64,000 bases of DNA from Adiantum capillus-veneris (GCA_014529385.2 CM043963.1:76432912-76496911), one strand, 5' to 3'; shown: positions 21,771 to 33,849, numbered from the stretch's first letter. Notes: generated by a model not told the origin, from the letters alone. Numbers and translations: made by a program.

Positions 21771-22181
21771 CTAAGGGGTAAATGTCACTTCTTTACTTTC
21801 CCCCTCAAGTGTAGTTATGAATGCTTTGCCATCTTTCTTGATTGTAGTAGTCAACTCATAGACTCTTTGAAAATCAACACCCAACAGCACAGATGTAAAA
21901 TATCCATGTAGATCCACTATTTCTAGGTGATTGTTGATGCCTTCTTTATTTGCATATTCAATGAGTTCCCTTGGAATCATCGGTACATCCACTGTATTGC
22001 CTTGTGGATCTCAAAAGGTCCCTTGGTACAACTTTATCCCCTCCGTTTCTAGAGTTGCTTCGTCCATCCATGCTTTTGTCGACTTCAATGTTTCATTAGA
22101 AATTGTGAAGGTTTTTGTCACTGTAGTAATGTCTTTCAAGGCGAGCCTTTTCTTCTTTACTGGTGATTTATCGACTTCCAT
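21771..22181 (-). pseudogene. Element D: N-terminal fragment of the 3' ORF
   Basis: Begins MEVDKSPVKKKRLALKD at 22181 (A: KSPAKKKRMAIKD) and continues with the same pattern as A: IKLYQGTF, MIPRELIEY, DLHGYF, VYELTTTIK. It ends around residue 135, with one frame change near 22000. In D the ATG context GATCAATGG is joined directly to the conserved upstream segment that in A is separated by a 1.39-kb intron-like stretch. Function unknown; no membrane segment or known catalytic motif is visible. Confidence 0.75.
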
Positions 22182-22620
22182 TGATCCTCTCATATCTAGC
22201 ATCGACCGGTGTGTTGTGGGCGTCGTACAAAGATGTAGAAGTTTTGCATACTCTAGGTCTCTCAAGCTCTCTCTAAGTGTGAATAGTAAAAATGAGCTAG
22301 TAAGTGGGGTCAAAATATCTTTTATCAGAGGTCTCGAAACCACTTGCCACAAAATTTGATATGTGCTTCTATCTCATCGTGAAATGTACTTTAGGATAAA
22401 AAATTTCTTGATTTGGGTTCTGTTTTCCCAACTTCCAAAAGAATTGTCATTTTTCCCAAAAACTGGTCGAATTGGACTTTCCACAACGTTCTCATAATTG
22501 CACCCTGACTTCACCATATGTTTCCCTTGACTTGCTAGTCACCCCGGTATTTTTTTTAATCATTGCGTCACTCTTTGACTATTCACTATTTTTCTTGAGT
22601 TCGTTTCTTCTCCTTATAGA
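22182..22620 (-). other. Element D: untranslated segment homologous to A 6060-6484
   Basis: Minus-strand sequence alignable by eye with A, ending GATATGAGAG immediately before the 3' ORF. It follows integrase closely, so PR2 and its tail are absent from this copy. Confidence 0.6.
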
Positions 22621-23790
22621 TTTTTTGAAGCATGTCTTGGGTTAGTGGAAAATGATACTTTTTAAGCCTACATCCACTAATCCAATTGGGCATTTCTTCC
22701 CCATCTAATGTAGCAAGGTTGACAACCTCACTTGGTGATAGATTTTTAATCACAAAGGGTCCCATCCCTCACTTTTTAAGTTTCTTGGCGTGTTGTTTTA
22801 ATGTATAAAGTAGGACATAATCGCCTGTTTTAAATTCTTTTGAGCGTACATACTTATCAAAAAACTCATTTTTCCTTCTTTTATGAGCATAGATAGAAGC
22901 TACGGCTTTCAAGCGGAGCTCATCTAGCTTTTCAAGGTCGTCTACTCTCGAAGACAGTTCATGGTCGATCCATTCTAGTTGCTTAGCTACCCTTAGTGTT
23001 GGGATTAAAAACTCGATGGGCAAGATAGCGTTAAGACAAAACACCATGTTATACAGTGTTGTTCCAATAGATGTCTTATAAGCTACTCTATAAGCCTACA
23101 ATGTAGAGTGCAACTTTTGATCCCAATCGATCCTTGGATCAGATACTATTTTAGTCAATACATTGCACAAGGTTTTGTTTGTGGCTTCAACCCATGGATG
23201 GTAAGGAGCAGACTTCTTGTGAATTACCATGAATTCATCTAGAATATTTTCAATAACTTCATTAATAAAATGTGTGCCACGATCACTGACAAGTTCTATT
23301 GGTAGACCATATTTGACAAAGACATGTTCATAGAGAAATTGTGTAGTGGTCCTTGCATCCGCTTTTTGTGTGTATTTTTCTTCAACCCATTTAGTGAGAT
23401 AGTCTATGGTAACAATGATATATTTGGGCATGAGTTCTATAAGCGGGCAGTGAAATTGGACCTACAAAGTCTATACCCCAATTAGCAAAATCTCTAGCTC
23501 CCATCATTGGCCTTAAAGGAATCTCATCCCTCTTTATTGGCACTTTGGTGTGTTGGCAAGCATCACATCTTTTAACATATTCTTTAGCGTCCACATGTAA
23601 TGTAGGCCACCATATTCCCACGGTTAAGACATTTTTTGATATCTATCCTCTGAGAAATGGCCTCCGTTTATTCCTGCATGTGCCTGCTCTAAGATTGGCA
23701 AATACATGCTCTCGGTTACACATATCCTTATATGATTATCCTTTCCTCTCTTATAGAGCTGATTTTCAATCAATGTGAAAAGTCTCAAGT
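22621..23790 (-). pseudogene. Element D: integrase
   Basis: Minus strand. Second H2C2 module (EQAHAGINGGHFS; RCDACQ near 23545), first catalytic Asp in WGIDFVGPIS, frameshift near 23400-23430, second Asp in LVSDRGTHF, and Glu in VEATNKT after a short deletion that removes part of the usual HPQANGQAE segment. The C-terminal block (VLLYTLKQHAKKLKK, then RLKKYHF) ends near 22640. It is very close to the integrase of A. Frameshifts, a small deletion near the catalytic Glu and stops make it inactive. Confidence 0.85.
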
Positions 23791-24329
23791 CTCTATCTCT
23801 ATAGCTCTTTGATGTGCTCTTGAGCTATTTTCAAGAAACGTTCTCGTTGTTAGGTAGTCAAATATATGTTGACTCCATCTTGGTGCAATTATCACTTGAA
23901 ATAGTATTGCATGTTCTAATGATGGTGTAGATCTGCATGAATCACAGTGTTAGTAACATACTCATGAACATCAACACACATATTTGGCCAATAAACTCCT
24001 AATTGTTTCAAGCGCTGATATGTTTTTTTTTGTGAGCAATGACATGCTAAACATGTGCTTCTAAAAGACAACAATCATACTCTTTGGGACTTATGCATAA
24101 TTGTAAAACGTTTTCTGAGCCTAAATGATACAAACGTCCACCAATTAAATTCTTGGAATTCCGAATCGTCTGTCGTTTAAATTCTTGCTCAATCCTATCG
24201 AACTCTCCTCAGTAGGACAATAAAATGACTATCTCCTGAAACCACTTGGATACCATTTCAACATTGAAAAGATATATGCATCAGAGATGTCATTGTCTAC
24301 ACCTTAAGGAGCTTCTCCATTTGGCAATT
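23791..24329 (-). pseudogene. Element D: extra H2C2 module and connectors
   Basis: On the minus strand, RNase H is followed by a connector (VEMVSKWFQEIV ... GGRLYHLGSENVLQLC), then a first zinc module (EAHV...H, QLGVYWPNM, then CDSC after a frameshift near 23950). A second connector (APRWSQHIFDYLTT ... ENQLYKRGKDNHIRIC) leads into the usual H2C2 module. The two connector-plus-zinc units resemble one another, so this looks like a tandem duplication of about 130 residues. A has the same order. Frameshifts and stops are present. Confidence 0.7.
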
Positions 24330-24503
24330 TTGAAAGATGATATGCTCAAAGATGTGTCTTCTCCCTTTTAACCACTACTATAAAATCAAACTCCAGCAAT
24401 ATGATAAACCATCGTACAATGCGTTCAGTATTGCATGGTTTTCTAACAAGGTATAAGAGGGCTTGATGATCAATAAAAAACACAAACTGGTTTGCAAGGA
24501 TAT
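24330..24503 (-). pseudogene. Element D: RNase H end fragment
   Basis: The minus strand encodes the end of RNase H (LANQFVFFIDHQALLYL ... RIVRWFIILLEFDF). It is cut at 24503 by the chromovirus LTR that starts at 24504. The rest of pol is not found to the right. Confidence 0.8.
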
Positions 24504-25162
24504 TGTAACATTTAATGCACTAGTAACTTGTGTGTAGCGGAAATTGATAACATAGTGAGCATTGCATTAAGAACAAGTTTCTAATGAGCATAGAGAGAGA
24601 GTACTTAATTGAGAAAGCAACATAGCAATTTACACCTAGATAATTTGGCATTGACAATACTTGAAACAAGAGGAAATAGAACAATTGACAACATTTGAGG
24701 ACTGGATTTACATGGATCCGGTCCCCCCGCCATAAAGGCTTTGTATTATAGCTTCTCCCATCAAAGGAGACTTTTGTACAATACAATCTTTGTGTTCCTT
24801 GATAAAACTAGTTGGTGTAATGAAGATGGAAGCTTCATACACCAAATTATTCTTGAAAAACACACCTAGTGTCCCTAGCCTCAGTCCCAAGACCTCACAC
24901 ACCTTCAAAAATGGTGAGAGCTAGTAGGGAATGAGGATAGATTAATAGGAAGAAGAGGTATCTTATGAGAAAGAAGTATTCTCCTCACATAATCACTCTA
25001 ATAGCATAGCTTTGCTTAGTAGTGAGCATGGTAGAGGAGATGAGCATGCCATTGAAGCTTGGCTCTTGCTTGAATTTGCATTCCATAGCCAAGAGTTGTT
25101 GGTGTAGGCCTCTACTTCTCAATGCTTGGAGAAGGAGATGGAGTTCTTCTTGCACACATGAG

Positions 25163-25216
<54 letters not shown>

Positions 25217-25700
25217 CATTGTGTTAGAGTAAAATGCAGCCCCCTCTCTCATCTTGGTCGACCCCTCTTGCTAAATGCTCTTGCTAGCCTCCCATAGGCT
25301 CTTGTAAAGCTTAGCCAATCACAAATTAGAAGCATAGTTGATAGCCTTTTGACAAGTGTCCCCCTTTCCCATTTTGTGAGAGCTTTAGGTATTTAATTTA
25401 TTCATATAAACTCTCATTGGACGTTTTTGTCTTCTGGCCAATAGGAATCAGGCAAGCCATTTGGCTGTTGGATGCTCATTGGAGCCCTTGGTAGAATGTC
25501 CAATTGTCTTCTAGGGAGCTTAGTTTCTATTGGTTATTTTATCAAGAATTTTAAATTGATTAGACTAAATTTACTCTATCCTAATTCTCATTGGTCCACC
25601 TCTATGGCCATCCAATAGGATTTGAGGGGAGGTTGGGGGCAACTGGCCTAGGAGCTTGACATGTGTCCAGTATTCCTTTTGTGTAAAGGAGAAGTTCGGA
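24504..25700 (-). repeat. Chromovirus LTR in reverse (far limit uncertain)
   Basis: Matches 12321-12873 in reverse over at least 24504-25054, starting TGTAACA. No primer site or coding region adjoins it on the left, where it meets D's RNase H. It is either a solo LTR or one end of an element whose body was lost. The right limit is a guess. From 25054 to 25700 I recognise only a microsatellite. Confidence 0.6.
25165..25214. repeat. (GT)n microsatellite
   Basis: An uninterrupted GT run of about 50 bp inside the reversed LTR. Confidence 0.95.
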
Positions 25701-25941
25701 AGCCACTGAGGTGGTGGTAGACGAGCCTGGCGCTGCTACTCTCTATGGGATGCATGCGAAGGATCTACAAAATGAAACAGAGGACATTTGCCTAAACGGA
25801 GAGCTCTATATAGACATAGAGAGTTATGCTGAGTTATGCGAGGATGAGAGAGAGACCTCTTAAAGCCATAAACATTGTATCTGAGCAATTTTGCTCCTTT
25901 TTATAATATATATTGTATTCACATGGAGTTTTGTCCATTCC

Positions 25942-26071
25942 TGTCTATATGCTATACTTGTGAAATTTAAATTGTGATTAATCAAATTATAAATTGTTCA
26001 GATTCTTGTCTATATGCTATACTTGTGAAATTTAAATTGTGATTAATCAAATTATAAATTGTTCAGATTTT
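25942..26071. repeat. 65-bp direct tandem duplication
   Basis: TGTCTATATGCTATACTTG... begins at 25942 and again at 26007, nearly identical. It lies just upstream of the ATG at 26121. Between 25701 and 25941 I see nothing recognisable. Confidence 0.9.
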
Positions 26072-26120
26072 CTTCTCCATTCATCATTAAGATTTAATGT
26101 TCTTATATTTCATGCAGGTA

Positions 26121-26955
26121 TGGATGATCAGTTTCTTTCTTCCTTGGACCCCGAGCAGAGGAGGTGGTACGAGGAGCGTCATCGCTCTGGAGAACCGTCA
26201 CGTTGTTCCACTCCTTCAATGTCTCCCTCTGCTTCGGAGCGATTAGCTCGCTCCAAGAGTTCGGTGTCGTCTAGATGATATACACACTCTTATAGGCACC
26301 AATGCTCTAGTCGTGGTGGCGGCCGTTGCTGTGGAGATGCCGGTGCTTATGCTTCAACACCACCTCATAGTCGACAAGGCTCCTTACCTTCCCCTTCTTT
26401 GCCCGCCCCCACACCAGCCACGACATCACCTTCTACTCCAGGTTTTGTGCGACTATCGACTGTTCCTGGCTACACACTACTCGCTACTCCTCCGGGAGTC
26501 ACCCCAGTCGACACTCCTCGCTTTGGGGCCTAGACTCCAATGGAGACACCTGTCGTCCGTACCCCCATCGAGACGCCACTTGAGACCCCTTCCAAGACAC
26601 CCAGGTTCACGCGTCACAGGTAAGAGATCTTGTCGTACTCGATAGACATCAGCAGCAATATCATCTTGGATGACGACAACAAGAAGGTGATCTCGTGCAT
26701 GCGTGGCCTTTTCTCTCAGGTGTTTTGACACCACATACTAAACACCTAGAGTGAAGTGCCAAATGATTTAAAAAATAGAGTCATCATCATGCTGCATGAC
26801 GAGTTTCCCATGTCAAGTCGGGATGAGCACTTCAATCAAGACCAGATGAAGTTACGGATGCGCGAATACTGCAAGCACAAGCGTTCTAAAGTGCAAAACT
26901 CAATAAAGCATGGGTGGCAATCAATGGGGATAAAAATAGGAATGATGTCCTTTTG
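26121..26955 (+). pseudogene. Possible plant transposon accessory ORF fragment
   Basis: A splice-acceptor-like TTTCATGCAG precedes ATG at 26121. The frame gives an acidic/serine-rich start (MDDQFLSSLDPEQRRWYEERH), a Pro/Thr-rich middle with stops (26276, ~26532, ~26621), and an end with VPNDLKNRVIIMLHDEF and MKLRMREYCKHKRSKVQ. The last part has the shape of the helical domain common in plant En/Spm-associated proteins (a V-P...K...I...L...F stretch followed by basic helices). That assignment is from memory of the pattern and is weak. No transposase catalytic motif is seen. Confidence 0.35.
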
Positions 26956-26956
26956 A

Positions 26957-26998
26957 TGCTCTTGCTAGAGCTGAGTAGATAACATTCCCTCCCTCCTT
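26957..26998 (-). promoter_or_regulatory. Element E: polypurine tract and start of 3' LTR
   Basis: The minus strand reads AAGGAGGGAGGGAA (26998-26985) and then TGTTATCTACTC at 26984. This follows the end of the 3' ORF as in A. Only a short stretch of LTR can be argued before the plus-strand ORF fragment at 26955. Confidence 0.6.
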
Positions 26999-27032
26999 GA
27001 CTGTGTCATCTGCGACACACCTACTTAGGGTG

Positions 27033-29900
27033 CTAAGTAGTGATCGGGCTTTCTGGCTTCACTCCTCTTGGCATACTGTTCCAGTCCTTGTTGATACTTG
27101 AGGCAAAGCTCTTTGTCTTCCGTGGACATAAACTGCATGGCCATCTTATTTTTTTTCTCAAATTTTGAATAGTTAACAAACCTTGCTCGTAGATAGTGAT
27201 GATTGGGCCAAAAATCTTTGATTTATAAGTGAAGAAGCCCGTATTGAATGCCTCTTCAAAGGTCTCCATATAGTAAGAGGGCAAGAACATCACCCTGGCA
27301 TTGAAATCATGGAGCACTTCCTCCGAAGGTTGCCCTAATAGGTCATGGCATAACCCCTTGTTGCCTTCGAGGAAAGACATCCATGTTGCATCTATTCTGC
27401 TTCGCACAGTGGAAGGTTTGTAAACAAATAAGGAGCATCTTGGAGATCTTGACCAGCATGATGCAGGCCAAGTCTAGTATCCAGGGGAGCAGTTGAATAG
27501 TTGATGAGAGTTTTTCCACCATATAATCTTCCGTGGGTGCTCCATTCGATGGTGGTGGAAACCTTGGATAATTCAGCCATGTTGGCTGCTTCTGCGAATG
27601 AGAATGTGATGTTCCCAGCTGCATACTCATGGGACTGGACACTACACAAGATCTTGCTTTATACTTGGAGGTGCATTTGCATACATAATGAGATACTTGG
27701 GGTGTCATTTTAACCAGATCTTCTTACACTTGGCTATACCATTGCAATGTTGGCTTCAATGTCCTTGAGCAATCTTTCCTTAATTTGTAACACTTCAAAC
27801 TTGATGAGTGGGAAGGGAAGAACCTACTGATGCCATTCTTCATTGATATTTGTTGGTGTGAGAAGATTGAGATTGATGGAATGTAGGATTCTCTCTTCCC
27901 AATGTATTGCCTCTTACCATATTTGCTTTGTTTCTTCTTCCACTTGCTTCTTTAGTGCTTCTTCTTCATCTGCAATTAGGATTTTAGGTGGAGCGGAGGG
28001 TCTATCTTCCTCTTGGGGAATCACAAGATCTGGGATATTTCCTTCTTGAGTGGTAGATTCTTCAAAATTCATAAATTTCAAGGCATCTGTATCTCCCATA
28101 TTTTTGTCATGTTGCTCTTCTTCTGATGTGGATGATTGTGACTTAGAAGCCTCTTGAGCTTTTCTAAGTTCTTCCTTCAGCTGTTTCCTTATGGTATCCC
28201 TCTTCTCGCTGCATGAACCCTATGGAGAGCTCACGGCACTACATTTTCTCCAGCTTGATTTCCATTTCAAGATCTCTAACTTTTTGTTCAAGTGCTTTGT
28301 AAGCCTCATCCGTGCTTTGTAGTGTAGCATAAATTCCTCTCTCATCCTGTCCACAACTTCATGAGCATATTGGGCATACTCATCAATGTCTTTCAATATT
28401 TTCAACTTTTTGGAAGTGCCTGCTTCAGGCTAATCTGACTGCGTATCTTGATCTTCTGTTGGGAGTGCTTCATTTGACTCATCATCTTGTTCTTTTGTAG
28501 GCCTCTCAGGAGGTTCTGTTTGTTCTTCTAAATAATCTACATTGTGAGAGCTTGCATCTTATCGAGGTTGCTCACTTCAAGGGGTTGTGTGTGGAATTTC
28601 CTTGTTGTGTACTTGTTCCTGTTCAGGTAGTTCCTCTCTTGGTGGTGTTGTTGACTCTTCTTCATGTGTCTTTGACTGTTCTCTTTGACGCTCCTCTCTT
28701 TGATAGAGATATTCCAATCGTGCCATAGGATCATCATGCAAATGGTACATGGGATTCTTGGTTCAAATCTTGAATCTCTTGGGTGAGGGTTTCCAATTCA
28801 TTTCAAAATTGCCTTTGAGCCCTCTTTCGAGCTCAAATGCGGCTGCTTCTCTCTCTACCCTTGCCGCTTTTTGAGTAGGATCTTCTATTGGTGCAACGAG
28901 ACGTGGACTTTTCTTGGGCTCCTCCTCATCCACTTTAGCTTTTCCTATTTCTCTAGTTTTTCTCTCTAGAGGAGTTTCCTCCTCCTCCTCCTCTTCTTCC
29001 TTGTTGCTTTCTGTGGCCTTCGCTACGGCTGCAACTGTTGTGGTTGCCTCTTTTCTCAAGACATTGACAAGTCTCCTCCTTAACCTTGTGGCTATTGGTG
29101 GTGCTCTGGTTTGTACTTCTTCTTTTTCTTCTCTTTTGATTGCTAGCCATAGATTTTGTTCTGGCATTGGTGGTAGGTAGGTGTTGTGCCTGGCCAATAG
29201 CATGATATGCTGTCTTTGTGAGCACTTCTGGAGCCCCTAAGAAAGAGATGTTCTCTGGCTTCTTCAATGTGTGAGGGTGGCATGAATGTAGTGGGCATGG
29301 TTTACTTTGGTGGCTCCCTCTTTCTTGGATTCCTGGGTGAAAGTAGAAGCCACTGCATGATTCGGAATAGTGTATCTTGGTGGCCTCTTTGCAATGAAAT
29401 GGAAGTGTTGATGATAGAGTTGAAGTGCCCACTCTATCTTCTTCTGCTTGAGATCCAAGAATGATGTGGATCTACTAGTGAATATGCCAATGGTGGGCAC
29501 CTGGCAATCTTTCATCGGCTTGCCCCCCTAGGGAATTCTTAAAGCATCTACTACCTGATCCTCTATGATGTTCACCTTGATTGGGGTGTCATTTAAGTCT
29601 AAGATGGTAGCCCAATCTTATTCAATGATGTTGTGTAACAATTCATATGCTCTGTAGTCCACACCACATGGTTCCAGCTGGATGTAGTCTTTGAGGCCGA
29701 TCTTTTCCCACAGTGGTCTAATTGCATCTTCTTTTGGGAGGTCTTGAGCTTCCTTGGGTAGAATTTGATGGTGCCACATGGTATCCTTGTGCACTTTTAA
29801 ATATGCCATGGTATACAGGAACATGTTGTCTCTCGACTTTTCCTTGGCCAACCATATGACATTTGCCTCTTTTAAAGATTCTTCTTCTAGATTATCTGCC
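27033..29900 (-). pseudogene. Element E: large 3' ORF, homologue of A 7883-11334
   Basis: Minus-strand pieces align with A by motif order: ILPKEA...LKDYIQLEPCGVDYRAYELL (29850-29640; A: MIPHEL...LHNYFEALPAGIDVKRVWEFV), LYHQHFHF...AVASTFTQ (29400-29310; A: LYN*YFHM...AIATTFTW), an acidic run EEEEEEEE, GLKGNFEMNWKPS (about 28800; A: LKGDLSELWKPS), a charged coiled region 28740-27850, then QPTWLNYPRFP and FEEAFNTGFF (27350-27230; A: HPTWLNYPKLP, FEEAFYTGFF). There are many stops and frame changes. The strong N- and C-terminal matches with a fast-changing middle suggest two conserved domains joined by a coiled coil. Function unknown. Confidence 0.75.
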
Positions 29901-30024
29901 AGTTGATGGTCCTCTTTTGAGCTAAACTTAATTTGGAGTCATTAGCCGGTAGTTGTGTGCCCACCACTGAAGGTTAGTAGGGGTCAAGTGTAGTGTGTAG
30001 AGTGCCCCCCTTGACTTTGAGGTC

Positions 30025-30300
30025 AAACGGATCAATATTTTGCACGAAAGTGCAAAATGTCGCTTTGCGATGGAGATAAGATCATTTTGCTCTATCCTTA
30101 TGAGTTGGACTCTAATGCACCCCCAATTCTCCACATTTCCTAGTCAATATGATGGCATCTGCAAACGGATCAATATTTTGCACGAAAGTGCAAAATGTCG
30201 CTTTGCGATGGAGATAAGTTCATTTTGCTCTATCCTGATGAGTTGGACTCTAATGCACCCCCAATTCTCCACATTTCCTAGTCAATATGATGGCATCTGC
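30025..30300. repeat. 138-bp tandem duplication containing a perfect hairpin
   Basis: Two almost identical 138-bp units start at 30025 and 30163; a third begins at 30301 but decays at once. Each unit contains TTTTGCACGAAAGTGCAAAA, an 8-bp perfect stem with a 4-base loop. They lie in the spacer of E just ahead of the 3' ORF. Confidence 0.9.
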
Positions 30301-31441
30301 AAATGGATCAAATTTGGTTTGGAGCTGAGCCTTTTATCTTTGGCGTGCCTAAGATATTAGGTAAGTTTTTTTGGCCAGTTTTTCACTTTGGAGCTCACTG
30401 ATATGTTCTTTTGCTAGTGATGAGCCTATGGTTCAAGTTTGGTGTGATTTGGATGTCCGATGTGGCCGATGTGCCCGTCTTTGTTCCCGAAAGTTCCCAG
30501 ATTACTCTCTAGAATGCAAATGGTTTGAAGGATTATACATAATTGGACTTTCTTGACACCCCTTCCTATACCCACCCATTGAGCCTAGTAGGCTTCACAA
30601 TGTACTCTTCATTGAATTTTTTTGAAAACCAACGTCAGAGGACCTTTTTGTCGCAAGTTGTGCCCTGTGGCTAGTTAGTCGAAGTGGCCGTCAAACTTTT
30701 TGATTGAAATTGCCCCAAAAAAAATTTGACCTTTTCATTGAGCTTCAAGATTTGGTGCTTGCAATCAAAATCCAATTCTGACCTTCCTGCTTATTTATTT
30801 ATTTATTTCAAACTTTTATTAGCTTTTATTAACAATAATTGAACAAAATTATCCAAACCACTAAAAAAAGTTTCATTCCTCGCTCAAAAATATGAAAACA
30901 CTTCTAATTTTATTATTTGGCCTTATTTTTGTGGATTGCTCCATTTTGATCATGTTTTTGGCATGAAATCACACAACAACAAGAGTAAATATTACAATAT
31001 TTTTGGCTTTTTCCACATGTATTTACAATATATACACGCACCTAGGGGTTTTCATATTACATTTTTCCCCCTTCAACTAGTTATTAGGGAATATCATCTA
31101 ATTTTCCTTAAAAATTCGCACGTTAACACACAATTACTTCAAAACATTGCCCTTTTTCTCTTCCCACTTTATATGCTTGGGTCCACATCACAATGTCTCC
31201 CCCTCTCCTTGCTCAAGTCCTCCAAGATGGCAGAGTACCATTCCGGTTGTGCATTGCATGGGCAATAAAATTGTTGTCTATGCATGGCCATGATTGGCCC
31301 TATCATGCTACTGATGTCAATGCATGTAAACAAACTATGTGGTGTAAGAGGTGGGTCTTGAGTAGTTCTTTCAAGGGTTTTAGATTGTGAGGTATCCTGT
31401 GTCGGAACTCTCTTGAAGAGTAAATCTTGTAGCAATTGATC
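30140..31441 (-). other. Element E: spacer between PR2 tail and 3' ORF
   Basis: Mostly A/T-rich with no convincing coding sequence. Holds the 138-bp duplication and one copy of the AGGCGCGCCT-type palindrome (ATCTTTGGCGTGCCTAAGAT, 30336-30355). Same position as the intron-like region of A, but the splice flanks are not recognisable here. Confidence 0.5.
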
Positions 31442-32396
31442 TCATTCTTTGATTGTGCGATATGCACTGTCCACAGCATGTTGACTAAAATCTATGGTCA
31501 CCATTGTGGATGATGCTTTAATTTTTGGTACCCATTTGGACCTGATCGTGGCTGGCTTTGCCTTGACAACCGTTCTACAACATTCTCTGTTCTTGATTTC
31601 TAGTTTGTGATTAGGTTTCCAAACCCACTTTGTCACTTGTAGTTGCAGTTTTCGTTGATGATGTTGATAGGATGGTTCCACCATAGGTTTCTTGTCTCTG
31701 TGCAACAGCTTTTTAGGCACCCAAATTTGTTGAGGATGGTAAGCTGACTTTTAGGTATCTAAATTTTCCTGGTTTCTTGCATGTTATGATTGTAAGAAGA
31801 AATCTTTGGTAAAGAAATAGTTGTAATTGTATCTGATGACTCCTGCTTTGTCGACTAGAAATCACCGAGAGCTTCTTTCCACTCTTCCTTGTTGTATGCA
31901 AATGGTACCTTCAGCTGTCCTCCCTTAAGTGTAAGCTCCAAAATTTTGGCATCCCATTCTTGGATTGCTTTATAGTTTCACATCCAGGGAACTCCCAAGA
32001 TTAAGTCTTCATTCATATGCATATGAAAGTATGCGGGCAAGAGAATCTATGAACCATGATATTCAAGTTAATTTTCCCTAACATTGGAGTGAATTTTTTG
32101 TTGCATCCCTTGAGAGTGATTCGACAATACTCAAGTGGGTGAGTAGTTGCTTTGCAATAAGTAGAATAGCTTATTGCATTGACTCTGGCACCTATATCTG
32201 TTAAGGTCTTGATCGTGTAATTGTCTTTTAAATTCACTGTGATTTGCATATCAAGACCATCCAGCCATTTGTCATCAGTTTCGACCTCATCATCTACTAG
32301 GAGTTGAATCTGAAGGATATTGAGGGGTAGAACTTGAGGAATCGATTTCCTTGCTGCTTTCCTCTTCAAAATGTGAATATGTGCTTTCTCAATCAC
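31442..32396 (-). pseudogene. Element E: second retropepsin-like domain (PR2) and tail
   Basis: Minus strand. TIKTLTDIGARVNAIS carries the protease triplet as DIG (Asp codon at 32198-32196; a Thr-to-Ile change from DTG would be one C-to-T step). The loop and second half are weaker. The tail has QIWVPKKLL (about 31745), TKWVWKPNHK and SKWVPKIKA (about 31530), the same W-[IV]-P-K pattern as in A and G. It directly follows the integrase end (ENWISGCRLRKYQLSL). Frame changes near 31720 and 31900. No other retroelement ORF separates it from integrase. Confidence 0.7.
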
Positions 32397-32556
32397 CTGC
32401 TGTCATTTAAGCTTTCTTTCCTTCGTTTCATGCATTCTTTGCAAAAGGTCATTAGTCAAGGATAGCTGGTATTTGCGGAGTCGACATCCACTAATCCAAT
32501 TTTCCATGATTCTTCCATCTAAGGTAGCTAGTTTGATGGCACCACTCCATGAAACA
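32397..32556 (-). pseudogene. Element E: integrase C-terminal remnant
   Basis: The minus strand encodes SGAIKLATLDGRIMENWISGCRLRKYQLSLTNDLLQ, broken here for display into its recognisable blocks LATLDG, ENWISGC and RLRKYQ; A has ATLDGEELPNWISRCRLKKYH in the same place. It is cut at 32556 by the LTR of element F. Confidence 0.75.
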
Positions 32557-32576
32557 TGTCATAAAATCTAATATCT

Positions 32577-32868
32577 AACCAACCCAAATTATTTTCTCAT
32601 ATTAAACTGATCATTTAATGTGGGAGAATAAACAGGAACAAGGGTTAAGATATAGACATGTGCTTATAGATCTAACTCAACACGGGGCCAATGGTAAAGG
32701 TGCCCAAGTGAGAGATGGTCTAGCCAACCCAAATGATTTTCTCATATTAAACTGATCATTTAACGTGGGAGAATAAACGGGAACAAGGGTTAAGATATAG
32801 ACATGTGCTTATAGATCTATCTAAACACGAGACCAATGGTAAAGGGGCCCAAATGAGAGATGGTCTAT
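32577..32868 (+). repeat. 145-bp tandem duplication near LTR start
   Basis: CCAACCCAAAT(T/G)ATTTTCTCATATTAAACTG... starts near 32579 and again at 32724, nearly identical to about 32868. Confidence 0.85.
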
Positions 32869-33849
32869 CAAAGATCAAGGCTAACCAATGGAGCATAAGA
32901 CCTTAGGGTTAGTTTCATTGAAGACCTCCAATAGTTAGTGTAAAAGTCCTTTGACCTTAGGTAAGCTAGGGCTGAGCTTGAGGTGGGAACCCAGCCCAAG
33001 CTTGAGGTGGGAACCTGGCCCAAGCTTAAGGTGCTTGAGGTGCTTGATAAGACTGAGGTGCTTGAGATGCTTGAGGTGTAAGGTCCCTCCCTAAACCCTA
33101 AAGCCATTCAGAGCTTTTTCAACGTGGAAAATAATTTAGAAAAAGCTAGACCGACAAAGAAGTCATGCGGACAACGAGACGTTACTCCAGAATGAAAAGA
33201 CAAGATAGTTTGGATAAGAAATTACGTCATCCCTATATTTTTCCAAAAAGATTAAGATTATTTTTATACTTCTTCGTGAAGATCCGCGTGGGAACTGATC
33301 TAGATTGGGAATTGGGAGAAAAAGGGACTAACTAGATTGAAAGGTAAAGTTAAGAGATAAGAACTAAGAAGAAAATTGGGGTCCAATAGAAATTAAGAAG
33401 AGAATTGGGGTCCAATAGCATTTGAGAAGAGAAATAGGGTCCAATAGCATTTGAGAAGAGAATTTGGGGTCCAATAGGAATTGAGAAGAGAATTCCACCC
33501 ACCATTTCCTATATAAACACCCCCTCTCCTTTGCATTTTTACACATATATTGCTAAGCTACTTACATACTTGCCATGCTCAAGACTATGCTTAAGTAAAT
33601 CAAGGTTTCCATTAAACCTTGCTCTTGCTCTCTCCCTCTCTTGAAGGCCAAACCCTCAACTCTCTTCCTCTCTTGAAGGCCAAACCCTTGAGGGTTTTGT
33701 GAAGAAGCTCCTCTCTCCTTCCTCTTCGCCCTAAATCCCTTTCCTTCCTCCTTGAGCCTCACATCTCTTCAAGAAGGACTTCAACCCCACTTCCCTCTTG
33801 CTTAGAGGAGGTAATCTTCATTTCTAGTAAGATTATTAATCCATGTGTT

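Noticed and set aside
28914-29180. Plus-strand ORF with a Ser-rich and hydrophobic run, possibly a membrane protein
   Set aside because: Antisense to the acidic Glu-run of E's 3' ORF, which has a clear homologue in A.
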